From a virus: 21,628 bases of DNA. A program made the position numbers and the translations under genes. The stretch lies in IMG/VR virus record IMGVR_UViG_3300017760_002831, positions 1-21,628 of that record; one strand, given 5' to 3'. The notes below the pieces were generated by a model, which worked only from the letters and a program-made list of their open reading frames with translations, ran no database searches and was not told the origin of the DNA. This document shows positions 7,146 to 14,608 of the stretch, piece by piece (the stretch's first letter is position 1; each line of letters opens with the position of its first letter).

Positions 7146-8939
7146 ATGAACTTCAATCTAATCAGTCCTACAACAAATGGAAATGATTACACTATTAACT
7201 TCAAAGACCCTATTAATATACCTGCGAATAGTAAATTATCTTTAAACTGGGTTGAATTAAAAAGAGATGAAGAGATTGTTCTGGAAGATGACCAAAAGAT
7301 TAGTTTAGCATCAGGATTTATGAGTACTCTTGGATTTGGTTTAGGTGATATGTTACCTACAAAAATACCTGCTACATCAGCAGATAATCTATTTGATGCG
7401 AGTGCTATAATAAAAAAAGGTAAATATACTTTTCCTGATTTACAGTTAGAAATAGAAGCAAAAGTTTCTGATGCTATCATAACAGCTAATAAATTTAGAA
7501 GAGTAGATAATAATGATAATATTCAGGGTTATCAACCACTTGGTGTTGATGGTCTAAATCAAACTGATGCTACACAAGCATTAAGAAATGATGGAATTTT
7601 AGGTTTATGTCTTCAAACAATTAATTATAGAGCACCTACTATTGATACAGGAAACTCACACGATGCTGCTACTACAACTTCTGGTGGAGCAACTGTCGCT
7701 TATACCACAGCGAATAATACTGGTCAGTTTGATAATTACGCTAACTTTTTTGAACACTTTGATTTTTACAGAGATAACTGTCCAAAAGATGAAAATATTA
7801 TGAACTCTTTTGCGAGATTTAGAAGTATCAACAGAATTGACCAACAGACTGGTAAAATATTTTTTGGTGTATCTGGACTTGAATATACAGATGGTTTTGG
7901 AACTCCTCCTACCAGAACAAATGGTAATAATCCTCCTGTAACTCATAACGGTGTTCCTGCGTGTTTCATAGGTATTGAATGTGGAGATGCGGGTGGTGAT
8001 ATTGTTATTAGTATTGCTAAAAGTGCTACACAAGATATTCCAGAATGGACAAATCAAAATCAAGCAATTACTGGTATGAAAGTTGTTCAGAGATTACCAG
8101 TATCAACTACTGTTAATACTTCACAACCATATGATTTACTTTTTGGTATGGAAATTAATAATGCGAGAAGACCAGATGTTGATGTACCAGAAATTAGATG
8201 GAAAGTAGCAAGTTATCAGGGTGGAACATATAAAGAATTATATGATAGTAATTCCGCCAGAAGAAATTTACCTTTTGCTCTATGTGTTTGTACTGACGCA
8301 GCTATAACCTATGATAATGCTGACGCTATTAATTCACAAATTCCATTTGGTTTTCAGGTTTCTGCTACAAACCAAGATGAGGGTTGGGAAAGTGTAAAGT
8401 ATGCTTTTATAGATAAAACTATGCCTAATCACGATACAAATCCAGCCAGTATAGCAAGAAGTTACACAGTAATGTTATCAGATGAATTAGCAGCTATTTA
8501 TAATCAAATTCCTTCACCTATACCTAAACTTGCTTTATTACAACCAAATGCTTGTCAAGATGGTATTATAGAACAAGGACAAGCAATTATCGCAGATTTA
8601 GATATTAATTGGAGAGCAGCAAACTATTCTATATTTATTAACCTTCCAACTAATAATTATAAGAATGTCGCAAAACAAAGAGATGGTGGATTTAAGAAAT
8701 CTATTTTAGCTAATATTCCATCTCCATTTACTACTGGAACAATATTCACAAATCAAGGTGGAGATAGCGGTAGTGTTGTATCAATATATCAACCATATCA
8801 ACCTATTGTAAGTGATTTAAAGAATAATGATTTACAGACTAACAATTTATCTATTAAGATAGTAGATATGGATACAGAAGCTCCTGCTACTTCTATTTCA
8901 AGGTCTGTTATTAATTTTACAATATCTGACGGAAAGTGA
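7146..8939 (+). CDS. Large structural protein (597 aa), paralogue of the 806-aa protein
   Basis: The 597-aa product starts with SPTTNGNDYTINFKDPINIPANSKLSLNWVEL-like sequence: a polar beta segment and then an IPANS turn. It continues with IKKGKYTFPDLQLEIEAKV (89-107). Both blocks have counterparts in the 806-aa protein. Near the C-terminus are NYSIFINLPTNNY and KKSILANIPSPF, then a short beta-rich tail. This looks like a virion surface or minor capsid protein with beta-sandwich domains; the exact role is unknown. The ATG is in TATATG. The TGA stop codon is itself part of the first GTGAC unit of the downstream repeat element. Confidence 0.7.
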   Translation: MNFNLISPTTNGNDYTINFKDPINIPANSKLSLNWVELKRDEEIVLEDDQKISLASGFMSTLGFGLGDMLPTKIPATSADNLFDASAIIKKGKYTFPDLQLEIEAKVSDAIITANKFRRVDNNDNIQGYQPLGVDGLNQTDATQALRNDGILGLCLQTINYRAPTIDTGNSHDAATTTSGGATVAYTTANNTGQFDNYANFFEHFDFYRDNCPKDENIMNSFARFRSINRIDQQTGKIFFGVSGLEYTDGFGTPPTRTNGNNPPVTHNGVPACFIGIECGDAGGDIVISIAKSATQDIPEWTNQNQAITGMKVVQRLPVSTTVNTSQPYDLLFGMEINNARRPDVDVPEIRWKVASYQGGTYKELYDSNSARRNLPFALCVCTDAAITYDNADAINSQIPFGFQVSATNQDEGWESVKYAFIDKTMPNHDTNPASIARSYTVMLSDELAAIYNQIPSPIPKLALLQPNACQDGIIEQGQAIIADLDINWRAANYSIFINLPTNNYKNVAKQRDGGFKKSILANIPSPFTTGTIFTNQGGDSGSVVSIYQPYQPIVSDLKNNDLQTNNLSIKIVDMDTEAPATSISRSVINFTISDGK

Positions 8940-8972
8940 CAAAGTGACGAAAGTGACGGCTTTTTAAAAACT
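8933..8972 (+). repeat. GTGACGAAA repeat element, copy B (overlaps the 597-aa stop codon)
   Basis: The units AAAGTGACAAAGTGACGAAA and GTGACGG are followed by CTTTTTAAAAACTTTTTTT. The stop codon TGA (8937-8939) is inside the first GTGAC. Sense orientation relative to the gene and the A/T tail match copies A and D. Confidence 0.75.
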
Positions 8973-8997
8973 TTTTTTTTTTATTTTGTATAATTAT

Positions 8998-9282
8998 ATG
9001 GTTAAAGTTGGCGGATATGATTATTCAAAATCTACTAATCCAAGTAAAAAACTAATGGTTGTTGTTGAAAAAGGTGGAAAGAAAAAAACAATTCATTTCG
9101 GAGCAAGGTCAATGGGTCACTTTAAAGACCGCACTGGTATATGGAAAAGTAAAGACCACAATGACGCAACTCGAAGAAAGAGTTTTAGAGCGAGAATGGG
9201 TGGAGTATTAAAAAAAGATGGTAGTAAGGCGGTAAATGATGTATTTTCACCAGCTTATCACGCTTTAAGAATATTGTGGTAA
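8998..9282 (+). CDS. DUF5754-like small basic protein
   Basis: The product has 94 residues from the ATG in TATATG (8995-9000). An in-frame TTG 12 nt upstream is not a credible start. The core KKLMVVVEKGGKKKTIHFGARSMGHF, then a basic RRKSFRARMGG and a C-terminal SPAYHALRILW, resembles DUF5754, a small family I recall from phycodnaviruses and relatives, with conserved K.IHFG and a Trp-ending tail. The function is unknown. It sits between the 597-aa structural gene and a SAP-like protein, all on the plus strand and all with the TATATG start. The family name is from memory. Confidence 0.65.
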   Translation: MVKVGGYDYSKSTNPSKKLMVVVEKGGKKKTIHFGARSMGHFKDRTGIWKSKDHNDATRRKSFRARMGGVLKKDGSKAVNDVFSPAYHALRILW

Positions 9283-9306
9283 AATTATTTTCTTGTAAAA
9301 AAGTAT

Positions 9307-10695
9307 ATGGTTTCCAGAGAAATTTTGAATTCACATCCAATATCTACTCTTAAAAAAGAGATTGGTAAAGTTAATATTAGAAATTACTCTAAATTAACAA
9401 AAACGCAACTTGTTGAATTAATGATGAAATATAAAGAAAGGTTCGGTCACATTAAAATGGCGGATAAAAAAGCACGAGCACCCAGAGCAGCAAAACCTAA
9501 AAAAGAAGAAAAACCTAAAATTCCTCAACCTCCACCAGCACCAGCAGCAAAAACAGGTTCAGCACCAAGTGGTAATTTAGGAGCAGATATAAAAAAAACC
9601 GCAAGACAGAAAGCACAAGATAGAACAGTTAAAAGAAGTAAAGCAATGAGAGCAGCAACAGCAGCCGCAAAGGAAGGGAGAGCAAGAACCGCACAGAGAA
9701 GTCAAGTCAGTGACTTTTTAGGACAGATAGGTGGAAGTGGTAAATCAGAAGCTGTTAAGAAAACTGCTGGTGAAAAATTAGAACTCGCAGGAGGTAAACC
9801 ACCTAAGAAAAAAGCACCACCTAAGAAAAAAGCACCTGCTAAAAAGAAAGCAGGTAAAGCATCAAAGGATGACCCAAGTTTTGCGGCTTCTAAAAAGTTA
9901 ACTGGTTTAACAAGGGAACAATTAAATAATTTAGACCCTGCTGAATTATTCGGTTTATTACCTAAAACAGCAAGAAAAACTGTTTTAGACCCTAAGACGA
10001 CTGGTACTCAGGTAGCAAAGGCTGATTGGAGAGAAAGAAAAATGAAACAAAATGACGAACAAATGTTAAAGGCGTTAAAAGAATATTTCAAAGATACTGG
10101 AAATCCTTCACAATTTAATGATTTAAAAATACTTGATGGAAAATTATATGTAAATACAACTAAATATCACGGTGAAGGACACGGTGATAAAGTAAATTCT
10201 CAAACAGAAATAACACAATATAAAAAAGATGAGTGGACAAGATTAACTAATAAGTTCTTTGGAAGAGATGCTTCTAATGGTAATGGGATGTCCAGAAGAA
10301 GTCAGTTTAATATTTTAAAAGATTTGAAAGTAGGAGAAATAACTATGGCTAAAAAAGAAAAAGTCAAAGGAGCAGAAACTATACCTACCTTTATGAATAT
10401 AGGAAAAAGTTATCTTCCTGGTGGAGTTACACCCAATGTAAGATATCAATATGGTGATTATCAAAAGAAAGGTAAAAAAGTGTTTGATGCTTTTGGTCAA
10501 AAAGACTGGACTTTTATTAAACCAGAAGATTATAGAAGATTTAGAATGGGTACAGAAAAGACAGATAATTTAAAAAGAAGAGCAGCTGCGAAAGAAATCG
10601 AGGTATATTCACAAGGAGAGGGAAGAGATAAATGGGATAGTAGAGTTATGGTTTATGATACCAAGAAAAAAGAATTTAGAGAATTTGATTTTTAA
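9307..10695 (+). CDS. 462-aa protein with SAP-like N-terminus and histone H1-like basic linker
   Basis: Residues 1-50 (HPISTLKKEIGKVNIRNYSKLTKTQLVELMM core) are the SAP-like module shared with the genes at 220 and 10727. Residues 52-185 are low complexity: Ala/Lys/Pro rich, with PKKKAPPKKKAPAKKKAGK (about 165-183) like the tails of linker histones. The C-terminal 260 residues look globular and basic (YFKDTGNPSQFNDLKILDGKLYVN and on), with no family recognised. A DNA-condensing core protein is a reasonable inference from the composition. The ATG is in TATATG (9304-9309). The short gene 31 nt downstream repeats its first 50 codons. Confidence 0.75.
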   Translation: MVSREILNSHPISTLKKEIGKVNIRNYSKLTKTQLVELMMKYKERFGHIKMADKKARAPRAAKPKKEEKPKIPQPPPAPAAKTGSAPSGNLGADIKKTARQKAQDRTVKRSKAMRAATAAAKEGRARTAQRSQVSDFLGQIGGSGKSEAVKKTAGEKLELAGGKPPKKKAPPKKKAPAKKKAGKASKDDPSFAASKKLTGLTREQLNNLDPAELFGLLPKTARKTVLDPKTTGTQVAKADWRERKMKQNDEQMLKALKEYFKDTGNPSQFNDLKILDGKLYVNTTKYHGEGHGDKVNSQTEITQYKKDEWTRLTNKFFGRDASNGNGMSRRSQFNILKDLKVGEITMAKKEKVKGAETIPTFMNIGKSYLPGGVTPNVRYQYGDYQKKGKKVFDAFGQKDWTFIKPEDYRRFRMGTEKTDNLKRRAAAKEIEVYSQGEGRDKWDSRVMVYDTKKKEFREFDF

Positions 10696-10726
10696 TTACA
10701 AAAATTAATATCTTATCAAAAGGTAT

Positions 10727-10912
10727 ATGGTTACAAAGGAAATTTTAATGTCGCATCCTATTTCAACTTTAAGAAAAGAAGTTTCTAAAACTAATGTTAG
10801 AGGATACTCTAAACTCAAAAAGGCTGAAATAATAGATTTAATGATGAAGAACAAAGAAAAATTCGCACACATAAAAACCAGATTAAAACCTTCACGTAAA
10901 TTAAAAAAATAA
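10727..10912 (+). CDS. Stand-alone SAP-like module (61 aa)
   Basis: The product, 61 residues, is essentially only the SAP-like module of the preceding gene (EILMSHPISTLRKEVSKTN and on), ending in a basic KTRLKPSRKLKK tail. The DNA resembles the start of the 462-aa gene as well, including the upstream AAAAGGTATATGGTT compared with AAAAAGTATATGGTT. That points to a local tandem duplication that kept the start motif. It may be a free DNA-binding peptide or a competitor for the longer paralogues. Confidence 0.7.
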   Translation: MVTKEILMSHPISTLRKEVSKTNVRGYSKLKKAEIIDLMMKNKEKFAHIKTRLKPSRKLKK

Positions 10913-10921
10913 TTATATAGT

Positions 10922-10999
10922 ATGACCCCGACCAAAGTCTATAACCACTATTCATACTGGGAAAGATTTGTTTACTGGATACAAAGTTTTTTCGAATAG
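10922..10999 (+). CDS. Possible 25-aa aromatic microprotein
   Basis: The frame starts at an ATG just after ATATAGT and ends in TAG 8 nt before the next gene. It reads MTPTKVYNHYSYWERFVYW then IQSFFE, with nine aromatic residues among 25. It lies between two plus-strand genes in a gap that otherwise has no content. An amphipathic membrane-acting peptide is possible, but a frame this short may be chance. Confidence 0.25.
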   Translation: MTPTKVYNHYSYWERFVYWIQSFFE

Positions 11000-11007
11000 A
11001 ATACTAT

Positions 11008-11235
11008 ATGTTCGATTATGTTCGATATGGTGATTTACCATATGAAATTCAAATTATGATTTTAAAAATGGGATTAGAGCATCCTATTGCTAAAATTATA
11101 AAAGATTGTAAGAAATCATTACCTAAACCAATTATACCTCCTGAGCAGGGTTTTATTGCTAATTATTTTATGTTTCAAATTAGTAATGGAGAAATTTTGG
11201 GATTATGTGAATACACAGAAGATTTACGTGACTGA
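11008..11235 (+). CDS. F-box-like N-terminal fragment or small protein (75 aa)
   Basis: The ATG is in TATATG (11005-11010). Residues 8-30 (YGDLPYEIQIMILKMGLEHP) resemble the LP.EI...I..... start of F-box-type motifs found in large-virus proteins that recruit host ubiquitin ligases. The rest is short and not recognised. Its last 50 nt overlap the first ATG of the recombinase-like gene in the +1 frame. It could be a separate small protein, or the 5' part of a gene whose frame is joined by frameshifting. The F-box reading is weak on such a short stretch. Confidence 0.5.
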   Translation: MFDYVRYGDLPYEIQIMILKMGLEHPIAKIIKDCKKSLPKPIIPPEQGFIANYFMFQISNGEILGLCEYTEDLRD

Positions 11236-12034
11236 TATAAAACGTGACATAGATAGATTACATAAATTAACACATACATCAGATTTCGGTGATTTACTTG
11301 CTGATATAACTAATTTTCCTGTGATTGTTGAAAAGTTACTGGATAAGTATACATTACAAACAACAATTACAATAATGGATACAATAAGAGTTATATTCAA
11401 GTTTTATGGTTGTGACACACACTTTATGTGGAGATTTACAGATGAATACAATAATTTGATGGATTTGAAGATAAATAAAGCTTTATATTCAAAATTTTCA
11501 TACATAGAAGTACGAAAACAAGTAGAGAGAGATTTAGATTACTATCTAACGAAAACGTGTTGTTTTACAGAATTTAGACAATTTCTAATTTTAGCATTGT
11601 TTTTTTTTGAATTTCCATTAAGGTTATCAAACTGGATAAAATTTAGATTAGAATTCGATGACTATGAAAACTTAACTGAATATGATGATTATCCTTTCTA
11701 CATAGTAGTCCAAAAAACAGAACCATATTTTATATTTAATAAATACGAGGATGGAGCTTTTAAAGGACAACTTATAAGAAAAATAAAAAATCATAAAGTT
11801 CACAAGTTAATGGTTAAATACTGTATTAACCTTTCTATAAACAAATCACATTTCTTAACAAATAAAAGTGGTAAACCTATTACCGCTACTAATTTGTCGA
11901 ATGGTATAACAAATTTTACAAGGGACTATTTTGGAAAATCCATATCTCTAAATAATTTGCGTATACAATATCAACAATACAAAAAAATTATAGAGCCAGA
12001 ACTTGAAATTAAAGATAAATTATTTTCCTTGTAA
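11186..12034 (+). CDS. Tyrosine-recombinase-like protein, C-terminus apparently cut short
   Basis: The first in-frame ATG (11186) gives 282 residues; the upstream TTG at 11156 is not used here. Residues about 20-80 (TDIKRDIDRLHKL through TIMDTIRVIFKFYG) look like the helical core-binding domain of tyrosine recombinases. FPLRLSNWIKFRL resembles the box I arginine, KNHKVHKLM the beta-hairpin lysine, and SLNNLRIQY the box II region, where the usual H..R has N in place of H. The protein ends about 20 residues later, where the helix with the nucleophilic tyrosine is expected; only the YQQY tyrosines remain. PLVs often carry such integrases. This one may be inactive or divergent. It overlaps the convergent 78-aa gene by 15 nt. 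Confidence 0.55.
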   Translation: MEKFWDYVNTQKIYVTDIKRDIDRLHKLTHTSDFGDLLADITNFPVIVEKLLDKYTLQTTITIMDTIRVIFKFYGCDTHFMWRFTDEYNNLMDLKINKALYSKFSYIEVRKQVERDLDYYLTKTCCFTEFRQFLILALFFFEFPLRLSNWIKFRLEFDDYENLTEYDDYPFYIVVQKTEPYFIFNKYEDGAFKGQLIRKIKNHKVHKLMVKYCINLSINKSHFLTNKSGKPITATNLSNGITNFTRDYFGKSISLNNLRIQYQQYKKIIEPELEIKDKLFSL

Positions 12035-12256
12035 TTTCATCGCCTTCTTATGAGCCGCCGAGAAACTCATACCACTTTTTATATCTCTTCGCATCGCAGC
12101 CATATGTTTTGCTGAATGATGTTTTGAATGTTCTTTCAATTTTTTTTCCATAGCCGCCGAAAAAACTTTTTTTTTTTCCGTCACTTTCGTCACTTTCGTC
12201 ACTTTTTTCTTGGAGCTCATTGCTGGTTTGTCAGCCATTTCTGTTCCATAAGCCAT
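12020..12256 (-). CDS. Small basic His/Lys-rich protein carrying a coded repeat (78 aa)
   Basis: The product has 78 residues. The C-terminal half (LKEHSKHHSAKHMAAMRRDIKSGMSFSAAHKKAMKLQGK region) matches a motif type I recall from small basic proteins of giant algal viruses (H..KHM..M...M..G.SFS.AH..AM). Residues about 18-32 are KKVTKVTKVTEKKK, coded by a GTGACGAAA repeat block in frame. A virion or chromatin-like role is possible. The start is the first ATG (AATATGG); an internal MADK start five codons in is an alternative. It is the only minus-strand gene between 7146 and 16279. Confidence 0.65.
   Translation of the reverse strand: MAYGTEMADKPAMSSKKKVTKVTKVTEKKKVFSAAMEKKLKEHSKHHSAKHMAAMRRDIKSGMSFSAAHKKAMKLQGK
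12160..12208 (-). repeat. GTGACGAAA repeat element, copy C (in frame in the 78-aa gene)
   Basis: The minus strand reads GTGACGAAAGTGACGAAA and GTGACGG, then a long A run and GTTTTTTCGG. The three-unit core is identical to copy A, but here it codes KVTKVTKVT. The tail has A and T blocks in the opposite order from the 3'-end copies. Confidence 0.7.
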
Positions 12257-12301
12257 ATTAATAATATAAAATTAGATTTTATTTTCTCAATTGAATAGTA
12301 T

Positions 12302-13522
12302 ATGAGCTTTCAACAATTACTTCAAAGTTATTCTCAGGACATCACAGCTAAGGATAATCAAGCAAATGAAGCCAATGAAGAAAACGTAGACAGAAAAGCA
12401 TCTACCTTACAGGAACAGATGGAGCATCATCTTGAAGCAATTAATTCTGCTTCACAAGATTTAATAGGTGCTTCTGGTGCTTATCATCTCGGTAGAAAGA
12501 TTTACAACAAATATAAAGGAAAAAGAGCAGACGCATTAGAGAAAGCACAAAAAGCAAAAGCAGAAGCTACTGACCCTAATAAACCTTCTGGTGAAGCAGG
12601 TGAAACTTCCAAACCTACTGGTGATGGTAACGCTGACCCTGTTTCTAACGCAGGTGGTGGTAGAAGTGCTGAAAACCCCAGAGCTGGTGACTTCAATGAA
12701 AGTTCTGCTTCTGGTGACCCAGTAAGACCTGAACCTACATTAGACCAAAAAGTAGATGATGTTCAAGCAAGATTTAGAGCACTCAAAGAAAGAGTTTCAC
12801 AACCAGTTGAACCAGAAGCCAGAGAGCCTGTTCCAGCATCAGAGGCTTCTAACACCAGTAATATAGGTGTCCCTAAAAGAGATATGCCTGATAAAGCATT
12901 CGGAAAAACAGCAGAGAGATTTCAAAATAGGTCAAATCAAATAGAAGCACAGGCTAATCCAGTTCGTGGAGAAACCGCACCAGATAGACCTGATGAAGCA
13001 CCTAATAGAAATACTACTGTTAGAGAAACAAATATTGATGAACCACAAAGTTTTAGAAATGTTGTTCCTGGTGAAAGTGACCCATTTTCTGCTCCTCGTA
13101 GTTTAGGACAAACATCAGTACAAACAGATTTAAGTAGAGATGTTGGTAGTGGATTAAGAGGTGGATTAGAAGAAGCAGGAGCTAACTCACAAAGATTAGT
13201 TGGTGGAGTAGGAGATGGTGTAGGTAATATTGTAAATCAGGTTAAGAATAAAGTTGCTTCAAAGGTAGGTGAAGGATTAGGTGATGATATGGGTTCAATG
13301 CTTACCGCCGATAGTGTACTTGATGCTATACCAGTTGTTGGTGAAATTGCTGGTGTAGTAACAGGAATAATGGGATTAGTAGATGGATTAAAGGGTGACC
13401 CTTCGGCTAATAGAAATAAGATTGCTGGTTCTGCTGTTGGTGCTTTATCAAGAGGTTCTGCTGGATTAGATGCTACTGCTTTAACACAAGAAGGAGCTTC
13501 CGCCAAAGCCACAATGGTATAG
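12302..13522 (+). CDS. Disordered protein with hydrophobic C-terminal segment, candidate membrane-active virion protein (406 aa)
   Basis: The ATG is in TATATG. Residues 1-60 are helical and acidic; about 65-330 are disordered, rich in Gly, Pro, Ala, Glu and Asn. A glycine-rich hydrophobic stretch (SVLDAIPVVGEIAGVVTGIMGLVDGL, about 338-363) could insert in or disturb membranes. The C-terminus is Gly/Ala/Ser rich. This layout (long disordered part, then one amphipathic hydrophobic segment) is what internal virion proteins that act on membranes during entry look like. I cannot name a family. It lies upstream of the HNH-coiled coil-ATPase group. Confidence 0.65.
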   Translation: MSFQQLLQSYSQDITAKDNQANEANEENVDRKASTLQEQMEHHLEAINSASQDLIGASGAYHLGRKIYNKYKGKRADALEKAQKAKAEATDPNKPSGEAGETSKPTGDGNADPVSNAGGGRSAENPRAGDFNESSASGDPVRPEPTLDQKVDDVQARFRALKERVSQPVEPEAREPVPASEASNTSNIGVPKRDMPDKAFGKTAERFQNRSNQIEAQANPVRGETAPDRPDEAPNRNTTVRETNIDEPQSFRNVVPGESDPFSAPRSLGQTSVQTDLSRDVGSGLRGGLEEAGANSQRLVGGVGDGVGNIVNQVKNKVASKVGEGLGDDMGSMLTADSVLDAIPVVGEIAGVVTGIMGLVDGLKGDPSANRNKIAGSAVGALSRGSAGLDATALTQEGASAKATMV

Positions 13523-13561
13523 TGCGTTTATTATTTTTTTATTTTTTCTTAATATATTACA

Positions 13562-14089
13562 ATGTCGGAAACAAAAGATTACAAAACAAATAACTACTGT
13601 CGCCAGTATCAACGTTTGTATTATCAACAAAACAAAGCATCTTGTTTAGAATACCAAAAAAAATACAGAGAAAATCCAGATAATAAAGCAAAGAAAGCCA
13701 AATGGATGAAAGAAAATTCACATAAGTATTGGAGAACTTATATGGAAAGACATCCAGAAAGATATAAAGCATCACAAGAGAAATGGAAATTAGATAATGC
13801 TGATAAGTGGAATAAGTATATGAAAGATTACAGAAATTCAGCAAAGGGTAAAAAAGTTATGAGATGTGCGAATTGGAAACAAATTGGTATTCTTGATGAA
13901 GATTTGGAAAGTGTATACGATGTTTATATCAATGAAACTAATTGTTGGATTTGTGACAAAGAATTCAAAGATAACAGAGATAGACATTTAGACCACGACC
14001 ACGAAACAGGTGAAATTCGATATATTTGTTGTCGAGATTGTAATATTCAAATACTCGCAAATAAACAAAAAAAAAATGTAACTAAATAA
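13562..14089 (+). CDS. HNH nuclease of the endonuclease VII type
   Basis: This 175-aa protein has its nuclease centre at the C-terminus: CWIC (C128, C131), then LDHDHETGEIR (D144, H145, D146, H147, G150, R153) and CCRDCN (C157, C160, N161). Two CxxC pairs binding zinc around a DHDH...R...CN core are typical of the recombination endonuclease VII fold. Residues 10-95 carry spaced Y...Y.......N repeats (YQKKYRENPDN, YWRTYMERHPERY, KYMKDYRNS) that are basic and probably helical, likely for DNA binding. Roles could be resolving replication intermediates, debranching before packaging, or homing. Its place 4 nt before the coiled-coil gene and near the ATPase favours a genome-processing role. It lacks the TATATG motif. 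Confidence 0.8.
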   Translation: MSETKDYKTNNYCRQYQRLYYQQNKASCLEYQKKYRENPDNKAKKAKWMKENSHKYWRTYMERHPERYKASQEKWKLDNADKWNKYMKDYRNSAKGKKVMRCANWKQIGILDEDLESVYDVYINETNCWICDKEFKDNRDRHLDHDHETGEIRYICCRDCNIQILANKQKKNVTK

Positions 14090-14093
14090 TACT

Positions 14094-14603
14094 ATGACTG
14101 AAATGTGGGAGCCTATTGACGCTGAAAGTATCTTTATTAAACCTGAACCTGTAAGCGAACCAGAAAATTTAGATTTGATGGTTGTAAGTGATACAGAAGA
14201 ACCTCCTCCACCACCAAAGAAAAAACGTGTTCTTACAGCAAAACAAAAGGAAGCATTAGCAAAAGGTAGGGAACGAGTAAAAGCAAATAGAGAAGCAAAA
14301 CTAAAATCAAGTGTTGAACTCAAACAAGAGCAAAGAGCTGAAAAAAAAGAAAAAAAAGCCGTACAACTTTCTATCAAGGAACAACGTCGGATAGATACAA
14401 GGAAGAAAAAAGAAGACCAGATAGTAGAAGACTGGGAGAAGAAAAAATATACGACGCTATCATCAATGAACGATATGAACTCATATAATACATTGGAAGC
14501 ATACCTTGATACTATTAGTAGAGAAGATATTTTAGATAAGAATAGATTAGAAAAAAAGTTAAAAAATATGGTTGGTTATCTACAAAAAAAAATCTCTACC
14601 TAA
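14094..14603 (+). CDS. Charged coiled-coil protein with nuclear-localisation-like motif (169 aa)
   Basis: Residues 1-36 are acidic, then come five prolines (37-41) and PKKKRV (41-46), close to the classical monopartite nuclear localisation signal. LTAKQKEALAKGRERVKANREAK follows, and residues 47-125 form a long Lys/Glu-rich helix, probably coiled coil. The last 40 residues form a more regular segment (YNTLEAYLDTISREDILDKNRLEKKL). Acidic-proline-basic proteins of this kind occur in PLVs and giant viruses without a known role. It is packed tightly between the nuclease (4 nt) and the ATPase (5 nt), so the three are probably expressed together. Confidence 0.7.
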   Translation: MTEMWEPIDAESIFIKPEPVSEPENLDLMVVSDTEEPPPPPKKKRVLTAKQKEALAKGRERVKANREAKLKSSVELKQEQRAEKKEKKAVQLSIKEQRRIDTRKKKEDQIVEDWEKKKYTTLSSMNDMNSYNTLEAYLDTISREDILDKNRLEKKLKNMVGYLQKKIST

Positions 14604-14608
14604 ATTAA

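Noticed and set aside
7656-8063. 135-aa minus-strand frame
   Set aside because: It is fully inside the 597-aa gene, has low-complexity Ser/Thr/Ile composition and no start motif; it is a shadow.
8986-8997. TTG start for the DUF5754-like protein
   Set aside because: The ATG at 8998 lies in the TATATG motif used by neighbouring genes.
9703-9722. GTCAGTGACTTTTTAG in the 462-aa gene as a repeat copy
   Set aside because: Only one GTGAC unit is present and the 9-nt period is missing.
11156-11185. TTG start for the recombinase-like protein
   Set aside because: Genes here use ATG; the first in-frame ATG is at 11186.
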